The translations under genes and the position numbers were made by a program. Shown here one piece after another: positions 13,594 through 18,604 of a stretch of 18,604 nucleotides of DNA (position 1 is the first letter of the stretch; each line of letters begins with the position of its first letter). Origin of the DNA: Clostridium sp. UBA4108 (GTDB lineage: Bacteria; Bacillota; Clostridia; Clostridiales; Clostridiaceae); contig DFXM01000038.1 of the NCBI GenBank assembly GCA_002381695.1, positions 27,531-46,134 on the forward strand, written 5' to 3'. The notes beneath the pieces are model-generated. The model worked only from the letters and a program-made list of their open reading frames with translations, made no database searches and had not been told where the DNA came from.

Positions 13594-14830
13594 TGTAGTT
13601 GTTATTGGTGGTGGACCTGCTGGACTAGCTGCTACTATTGCTGCTAGAAAAGAAAATTCAAAGGTTCTTTTAATAGAGCGGGAAGCAAGACTTGGTGGAA
13701 TATTAAAGCAATGCATTCATGATGGCTTTGGACTTATTTACTTTGGAGAGAGACTTGCTGGCAGTGAATATGCCAGTCGCTGGGTTAGTGAAGTAGAGCA
13801 GTGTGGAGCTGAAATTTTCCTTCTTACCTTTGCTTCAAAGGTTGAACCCCTTGAAGAAAGCTTCCGTCTAACCTTAGTAAATAAAGAAGGTATCCGTGAA
13901 ATCACAACAAAAACCCTTGTACTTTCAACTGGTTGCAGAGAACGAACGGCAAAACAGGTGAATATTCATGGAACTAGACCTGCTGGAGTTTATACCGCTG
14001 GAACAGCTCAGTATTATATTAACATCTTAGGACAAATGCCAGCAAAACGCTGTGTAATTCTTGGTTCTGGTGACATTGGCCTCATTATGGCTAGAAGACT
14101 TACCCTTGAAGGTGCAAAAGTCCTAGGCGTTTATGAAGCAAAGTCAACCCCTAGTGGACTAACTAGAAATATAAGTCAATGCCTAATGGATTTCAATATT
14201 CCCCTTTATGTTAATCATACAGTAACAGAACTTCATGGAGTTGACAGGCTTCAAGCTGTGACTATTATGAAGGTTAATAACAATATGATTCCAATTCCAA
14301 ACACTGAGGAAAAAATAGAATGTGATACTTTGATTTTATCAGTGGGGCTTATTCCTGAAAATGAGCTTGCAGAAGAGCTTAATATTGCCATTGACAATAA
14401 AACAAAAGGTCCCTTCTGTGACCAGAACTTAATGACCTCTGTTGAAGGCGTTTTTACTTGTGGCAACGCACTCCATGTAAACGACCTAGTTGACTATGTT
14501 TCAGAAAGTGGTGAGCTGGCTGGTAAATCTGCTGCCACCTATGTTAAAAAGAAAAATCACTATGTGAACATAAACTGCGATGATAACTTTCTCTATTTAC
14601 TACCTCAGAAACTTGAGCTTGATAGCATAAAAAAAGAAACAGTATTTTTCTTCAGAAGTAAATTTAACAGAGGAAAGACAAAAGTTAAGCTTCTTATTGA
14701 TGGAAAAGAAGTATTTACTAAAAAATTCACTCATCTTAACCCTCCTGAAATGGAAAGGATAGTAATTGATTTTACAAAAGCATCCCTATGCCAAAGCAGT
14801 AAAATTAAATTTGTAATGGAGGACCTATAA
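13583..14830 (+). CDS. Pyridine-nucleotide-disulfide-type FAD oxidoreductase, GlpA partner
   Basis: 415 residues from ATG 13583, overlapping the previous gene by 11 nt. GTG at 13574 is an alternative, but the family begins at MTYDVVVIGGGPAGL. GGGPAG (9-14) binds FAD and GSGDIG (161-166) binds NAD(P). VLSTGCRERTA and VFTCGNALHVNDLVDYVSESG are the usual FAD strands. No redox CxxC pair is seen, so it is not a disulfide reductase. A tail of about 75 residues (from about 340) is beta-rich and ends the protein. In clostridial glp-type clusters this protein accompanies the GlpA-like subunit and a DUF1667 protein, plausibly as one complex joining substrate FAD to NAD(P)H; the complex is inferred from synteny. 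GGTAGGTG precedes the start. Confidence 0.85.
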   Translation: MTYDVVVIGGGPAGLAATIAARKENSKVLLIEREARLGGILKQCIHDGFGLIYFGERLAGSEYASRWVSEVEQCGAEIFLLTFASKVEPLEESFRLTLVNKEGIREITTKTLVLSTGCRERTAKQVNIHGTRPAGVYTAGTAQYYINILGQMPAKRCVILGSGDIGLIMARRLTLEGAKVLGVYEAKSTPSGLTRNISQCLMDFNIPLYVNHTVTELHGVDRLQAVTIMKVNNNMIPIPNTEEKIECDTLILSVGLIPENELAEELNIAIDNKTKGPFCDQNLMTSVEGVFTCGNALHVNDLVDYVSESGELAGKSAATYVKKKNHYVNINCDDNFLYLLPQKLELDSIKKETVFFFRSKFNRGKTKVKLLIDGKEVFTKKFTHLNPPEMERIVIDFTKASLCQSSKIKFVMEDL

Positions 14831-14831
14831 A

Positions 14832-15203
14832 ATGAAAAAAGCCCTCGTCTGTATTGTATGCCCTAAAGGTTGCCAATTAACCGTAGAACTAAAGGAAAAT
14901 GATGAGCTTATTGTTACGGGAAACAACTGTAAAAAAGGAATAGATTTTGCCTTCAACGAGTTGAAACATCCAATGCGCTCTCTTTCAACAACTGTTAAAA
15001 CCCTATTCTCTTGGATGCCTGTCCTTCCTGTTAGAACCAATGGTGGAATTCCAAAAGAACTTATATTTGAAGCCATGAAAGTCTTAAACAAAGTTGTGAT
15101 TTCAAAAGAAATAAAATGCGGTGAGGTTATTTTATCTGACTTACTTGGTACTGGCTGTGAAGTAATAGCCACTGCAGACTTAATAAAAGGTGGTGAAAAA
15201 TAA
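14832..15203 (+). CDS. DUF1667 cysteine-rich protein
   Basis: 123 residues, the usual DUF1667 length. The first 35 residues hold CIVCPKGC (Cys7, 10, 14) and GNNCKKG (Cys33). This four-cysteine pattern suits a small iron-sulfur cluster. The rest (HPMRSLSTTVKTLF, LPVRTNGGIPK, LLGTGCEVIATADL) follows the family. The protein almost always sits beside the two flavoproteins seen here and is probably an electron-transfer or assembly subunit; the function is not experimentally settled as far as I know. GGAGG at 14818-14822, inside the end of the previous gene, supports the start. The gap to that gene is 1 nt, and the stop overlaps the kinase ATG by one base, so translation is likely coupled. Confidence 0.88.
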   Translation: MKKALVCIVCPKGCQLTVELKENDELIVTGNNCKKGIDFAFNELKHPMRSLSTTVKTLFSWMPVLPVRTNGGIPKELIFEAMKVLNKVVISKEIKCGEVILSDLLGTGCEVIATADLIKGGEK

Positions 15204-16747
15204 TGCAAGAGCCCCTTGTCCTTACCTTTGACGTTGGCACACAAAGTGCGAGGGCAATGCTCATTAGCCCAAGGGGAACTGTTGTTGCAATATCACAGAA
15301 AAAATTTCAAATCCCCTATTATTCTGATTATCCTGATTGGGCAGAGCAAGATGCCGATTATTATTGGGAAAAAATATGTGAAGCCTCCCTTGAACTAAAG
15401 GAAAGCTCCCTTGAATTATGGGATAGAATAGCAGCAGTTACAATAACCACAATAAGAGACACCTGTGTTTGCATTGATAAAGATGCTAAGCCCTTAAGAC
15501 GAGCTATTTTATGGCTAGACAAGCGCAAAACTAAGGTAACAAAACCAATTCCCTACAAAAAGCAAGCTATATTTAAAACCATAAAAATGGATAAGGCAGT
15601 AGATATGCAAAGAGAGAGCTCCGCCTGTAACTGGATAATGAAAAATCAGCCTGAGCTTTGGGAAAAAACTGATAAATTTTTAATGCTCTCTGGATATTTA
15701 ACCTATTGCCTTTGTGGAAAAATAGTTGATTCTTGTGCTAATATGATTGGCCATATCCCCTTTGACCATAAGAGAAGGGATTGGATGAAACCTCAAAGTC
15801 TCACTCGCTGCATATTTGATATTGAACCTGAAAAGCTCTGCAGACTTGTTGAACCAGAGGAATTGCTTGGTACTATCACAAGAGAGGCTTCCATGGCAAG
15901 TGGAATAAAAGAAAACTTACCACTAATTGCATCGGGTTCTGACAAGGGCTGTGAAACTCTGGGTCTTTCCTGTATAACTCCTGAAAAAGCAGCAATTAGC
16001 TTTGGAACCACTGCAACAATTCAGTTTACTACTAATAGATATATTGAACCACAACGGTTTATTCCTCCATACTTATCTATTATCAAAGGAAGATACAGTC
16101 CTGAGATCCAGATTTTTCGAGGATATTGGCTGGTATCTTGGTTTAAAAAAGAATTTGCCGCGAAAGAAGTTGCAGAAGCCATTCAAAAAGGCATACCCCC
16201 TGAAGAACTCCTAAATGCTCGTTTACGAGAGATTCCACCAGGTTGTGATGGACTAATTCTTCAGCCTTATTTTACCCCTGGAATAACAATGCCTGTAGCA
16301 AGTGGATCTATCATTGGTTTTTCTGATATTCATACTCGAATCCACATTTACCGCGCAATTATTGAAGGGTTAAATTTTGCTCTTATTGACGGACTAAGGC
16401 TAATGGAAAAACGGTCAGGGGAAAAAATAAAAGAAATCTATCTTGCTGGTGGCGGCTCCCAAAGTGATGAGATTTGCCAAATTACAGCGGACATGTTTGG
16501 ACTTCCTGTTCATCGCATACAAACCCATGAGGTGTCAGGCCTTGGAAGCGCTATGGTGGCATTTATTTCTCTTGGTATTTTTAATAACTATGAGGAAGCC
16601 ATAAAAGAGATGGTACAAATAGTTGATACCTTCGAGCCTAACATGGAAACTCATAGAATCTATGACGTGATTTATTTTGAAGTTTTTAGAAATATTTACA
16701 GTCATCTATTGCCATTATATAAAAAGAATTATAGAAAAGAGGTATAG
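15203..16747 (+). CDS. FGGY-family carbohydrate (glycerol-like) kinase
   Basis: 514 residues, typical of FGGY kinases. The N-terminal phosphate loop is FDVGTQSAR (Asp10). WAEQDADYYWEKI and TIRDTCVCIDKD with ILWLDKR match the sugar-binding lobe. Asp247 in ASGSDKGCETLG is the expected catalytic base. AISFGTTATIQF and LAGGGSQSDEICQI (residues 414-427) form the second ATPase lobe. Sequence alone does not show which polyol is used. The neighbours suggest glycerol or a glyceryl compound, but the motifs differ from standard GlpK (GDQQAAL is replaced by GSDKGCE), so another polyol or an alkylglycerol is possible. It sits fourth in the operon, its start overlapping the DUF1667 stop. Confidence 0.85.
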   Translation: MQEPLVLTFDVGTQSARAMLISPRGTVVAISQKKFQIPYYSDYPDWAEQDADYYWEKICEASLELKESSLELWDRIAAVTITTIRDTCVCIDKDAKPLRRAILWLDKRKTKVTKPIPYKKQAIFKTIKMDKAVDMQRESSACNWIMKNQPELWEKTDKFLMLSGYLTYCLCGKIVDSCANMIGHIPFDHKRRDWMKPQSLTRCIFDIEPEKLCRLVEPEELLGTITREASMASGIKENLPLIASGSDKGCETLGLSCITPEKAAISFGTTATIQFTTNRYIEPQRFIPPYLSIIKGRYSPEIQIFRGYWLVSWFKKEFAAKEVAEAIQKGIPPEELLNARLREIPPGCDGLILQPYFTPGITMPVASGSIIGFSDIHTRIHIYRAIIEGLNFALIDGLRLMEKRSGEKIKEIYLAGGGSQSDEICQITADMFGLPVHRIQTHEVSGLGSAMVAFISLGIFNNYEEAIKEMVQIVDTFEPNMETHRIYDVIYFEVFRNIYSHLLPLYKKNYRKEV

Positions 16748-16750
16748 ATA

Positions 16751-18490
16751 ATGTCACATAAATATAAGAATTTTGAACCAAAATGGTTTAATGAAGATTA
16801 TTCAAAAACTTCCTATCGTTCTATATTTAAGTGGGGAGAACCAAAACAAATTAAAATTCCAAGAGAGTCTCTTTATACAATGGTTAAAGAAATCTTTAAG
16901 GTTGATGACAGTTTTTTTGAAAAATATAAAGAAGACCTAGGAACTGATGAAGTTGCCTTTGATATTCCTTGTAAACTCAGTGAAGCTCAATTAAATGAGT
17001 TCCGTAAAATTTGTGGAGAAGAATTTGTTCGCACTGATGATTATGCTCGGCTTTCTGTTTCTTACGGAAAAACCATGTATGATTTGCTTCGCCTTAGAAA
17101 TAAAATTATTGAAAATATTCCTGATGCTGTACTCTATCCTGATAATAAAAAGCAAATTGAGCAGATCGTTGCTTACTGTACAGTGGAGAAAATTCCTGTT
17201 TATGTTTACGGTGGAGGCTCCTCTGTTACTCGTGGGGTTGAATGTACCAAGGGAGGAATTTCACTGGATATGCGCCTTAGATTTAACAAGGTGGTTTCCT
17301 TTAATGAAATAGACCAAACTATTACAGTTGAAGCTGGTATGAGTGGACCTAAACTTGAAGAGACTCTTAACAATGCTGTGAAAAATTTCGGCGCTAAAAG
17401 AGCTTACACCTGTGGTCACTTTCCTCAAAGCTTTGAATATTCTTCTGTTGGTGGTTGGGTGGTAACAAGAGGTGCTGGACAAAACTCAACCTATTATGGC
17501 ACCATACAAGATTTAGTCCTTGGGCAAGAATACGCAACTCCTATTGGAGCTATTAAAACTGACACATACCCAAGAAAAGCAATTGGGCCTGATTTAGGTG
17601 AAATTATGATGGGTAGTGAAGGAGCCTTTGGTGTTTTAACCCATGTAACCCTTAGAGTTTTTCGTCATATGCCTGAGACAATTCAAAGATTCTCCTTTAT
17701 GTTTAAGAATTGGGAAATCGCTCAGGAAGCTGCAAGAGAAATTATGCAAAGTGAAGCAGGACTACCTTCTGTTTTCCGTCTATCTGACCCTGAAGAAACA
17801 GATGTAATGCTTCGTTTATATGGAGTTGATGAAAGTCCTCTCCGTCACCTCTTTGAAGTGCGAGGTATGAAGAAAATGGAGAGATGTCTTTTCTTAGGCT
17901 TTACCAATGGTGAAGGCGGCTTTTCTAAAAATTGTGCTAAAAATGTTAAGAGAATTTGCAAAAAATACGGAGCTATGAATCTCACTGGTTCTGTTACAAA
18001 GTCTTGGGAGCATGGTCGCTTTACAGATCCATATCTTCGCGATACCATGCAAGACTTCGGAATAGTTACAGACACCATGGAATGCAGCGTAAACTGGAGC
18101 AATATGGCCAAGGTTCATAGAGATGTTCGTGCTTACTGTAAAGCTCGTCCACAAACAATTGTAACCACTCATATGTCTCACGTTTATCCTCAAGGAGCTA
18201 ATCTTTATTTTATCTTTATTGCAAAGATGAGTGATCCTGAGGAATATAAACAGTATCATGCTGGAATTTTAGATGCTATTCAGAAAAGCGGCGCCTCCAT
18301 GAGTCATCATCATGGAATTGGCAAAATGTTTGCACCATGGCTTGAGGGCTCCATTGGTAGCACTGAATATTCAGTGATTCGTGCCTTGAAAAACCACTTT
18401 GACAAAGATAATATCATGAATCCAGGTGGAACCTTAGGACTTGATATTGATGAAAAAGATAAGAAGTTTTTAAATAAAGCATCTGAGTAA
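16751..18490 (+). CDS. Alkylglycerone-phosphate-synthase-like FAD-binding oxidase
   Basis: 579 residues. Residues about 110-290 form the PCMH-type FAD domain: VLYPDNKKQIEQIVAYC, VYGGGSSVTRGV, VEAGMSGPKLEE, EYSSVGGWVVTRGAGQNS and GSEGAFGVLTHVTLRV. The C-terminal part carries AGPS hallmarks: GRFTDPYLRD (422-431) followed by GIVTDTMECSVNW, and the triple histidine SHHHGIGK (His519-521). It ends NIMNPGG, as usual for VAO-type oxidases. True AGPS swaps the acyl chain of acyl-dihydroxyacetone-phosphate for an alkyl chain; bacterial relatives may instead oxidise 2-hydroxy acids or glyceryl phosphates. No signal peptide is seen. GAGGT lies about 8 nt upstream of the ATG. Its place in a kinase/G3P-dehydrogenase operon points to a glyceryl-phosphate substrate. 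Confidence 0.85.
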   Translation: MSHKYKNFEPKWFNEDYSKTSYRSIFKWGEPKQIKIPRESLYTMVKEIFKVDDSFFEKYKEDLGTDEVAFDIPCKLSEAQLNEFRKICGEEFVRTDDYARLSVSYGKTMYDLLRLRNKIIENIPDAVLYPDNKKQIEQIVAYCTVEKIPVYVYGGGSSVTRGVECTKGGISLDMRLRFNKVVSFNEIDQTITVEAGMSGPKLEETLNNAVKNFGAKRAYTCGHFPQSFEYSSVGGWVVTRGAGQNSTYYGTIQDLVLGQEYATPIGAIKTDTYPRKAIGPDLGEIMMGSEGAFGVLTHVTLRVFRHMPETIQRFSFMFKNWEIAQEAAREIMQSEAGLPSVFRLSDPEETDVMLRLYGVDESPLRHLFEVRGMKKMERCLFLGFTNGEGGFSKNCAKNVKRICKKYGAMNLTGSVTKSWEHGRFTDPYLRDTMQDFGIVTDTMECSVNWSNMAKVHRDVRAYCKARPQTIVTTHMSHVYPQGANLYFIFIAKMSDPEEYKQYHAGILDAIQKSGASMSHHHGIGKMFAPWLEGSIGSTEYSVIRALKNHFDKDNIMNPGGTLGLDIDEKDKKFLNKASE

Positions 18491-18502
18491 ATTTAAAGGT
18501 AG

Positions 18503-18568
18503 GTTTTAAAATATTGTTGATAAAGCTACATATTATTGCGAAGAAAGCCATTTGCAGAAAGCTTAGAT
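18503..18568 (-). repeat. Dispersed repeat, copy D (inverted)
   Basis: Read on the minus strand it begins ATCTAAGCTTTCTGCAAATG, as does copy A with one change, continues CTTCGCAATAATATGTAGC and reaches ATCAACAAT and TTTAAAAC. The arm half is more divergent and shorter by three bases, and the terminal CAAAGCC is lost. The body of the element would lie to the right, beyond the window. No terminator for the operon was seen between 18490 and this repeat. Confidence 0.75.
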
Positions 18569-18604
18569 TTAGTTAGGTTATATGAAAGTAAAAAGCGTTA
18601 AGAA

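Noticed and set aside
16995..17312. Plus-strand 105-codon ORF inside the AGPS-like gene
   Set aside because: It is an out-of-frame shadow. The main frame carries continuous FAD-domain motifs there.
1..18604. tRNA, rRNA or riboswitch genes
   Set aside because: No cloverleaf with TTCGA-type arm, no rRNA core string and no recognisable riboswitch core were found while reading both strands; a covariance search would be needed to exclude rare classes.

Overview
The window is AT-rich DNA from a low-GC Gram-positive anaerobe. Clostridium or a close relative fits best: strong GGAGG-type ribosome sites, TTGAAA-17-TATAAT promoters, hairpin-plus-T-run terminators, AT-ending codons, an Rpn-type nuclease with a GIEK tail, an iron-sulfur flavoprotein and clostridial-type redox genes. 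No rRNA, tRNA, CRISPR array or intact transposase was seen. Families were recognised by reading the sequence; no database search was run.

Layout. 1-1487: half of a dispersed repeat, a long hairpin, a sigma-70-like factor on the minus strand, a dead amidase fragment and a terminator relic. 1488-3944: an Rpn/PD-(D/E)XK nuclease, a small YdbC/PC4-like protein with a strong terminator, and an atypical uracil-DNA-glycosylase-superfamily protein. 3945-5100: a gene graveyard with a truncated S51 peptidase-like gene and pieces of AraC/GyrI-type effector-binding regulators, closed by a terminator. 5333-5767: a GNAT acetyltransferase. 5870-5960: a structured scar that may be the end of an IS605-like element. 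6047-10194: two tandem paralogous S41-family lipoproteins, each followed by a copy of the dispersed repeat. The second copy is a complete 105-bp element with terminal inverted repeats. 10472-11050: an Isf-like iron-sulfur flavoprotein.

11144-18490 is the most coherent unit. A TetR-family repressor gene faces a compact five-gene operon: an FAD oxidoreductase with a [2Fe-2S] BFD-type tail, a pyridine-nucleotide-disulfide-type flavoprotein, a DUF1667 cysteine protein, an FGGY kinase and an alkylglycerone-phosphate-synthase-like flavoprotein. Genes overlap or lie 1-3 nt apart. Good sigma-A-type promoters can be read for both directions. A perfect 18-bp palindrome lies just downstream of the predicted operon start and is the obvious TetR operator. 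The logic looks like 'phosphorylate a glycerol-like polyol, then oxidise the phosphate', as in glp systems. The AGPS-like enzyme suggests an ether-glycerol or other unusual glyceryl substrate; that last step is inference.

The window is bracketed by two copies of the same repeat family in inverted orientation (1-75 and 18503-18568), with two further direct copies inside. The left two thirds is a mosaic of decayed genes and repeats. The right third is intact and has visibly more C-ending codons than the left.
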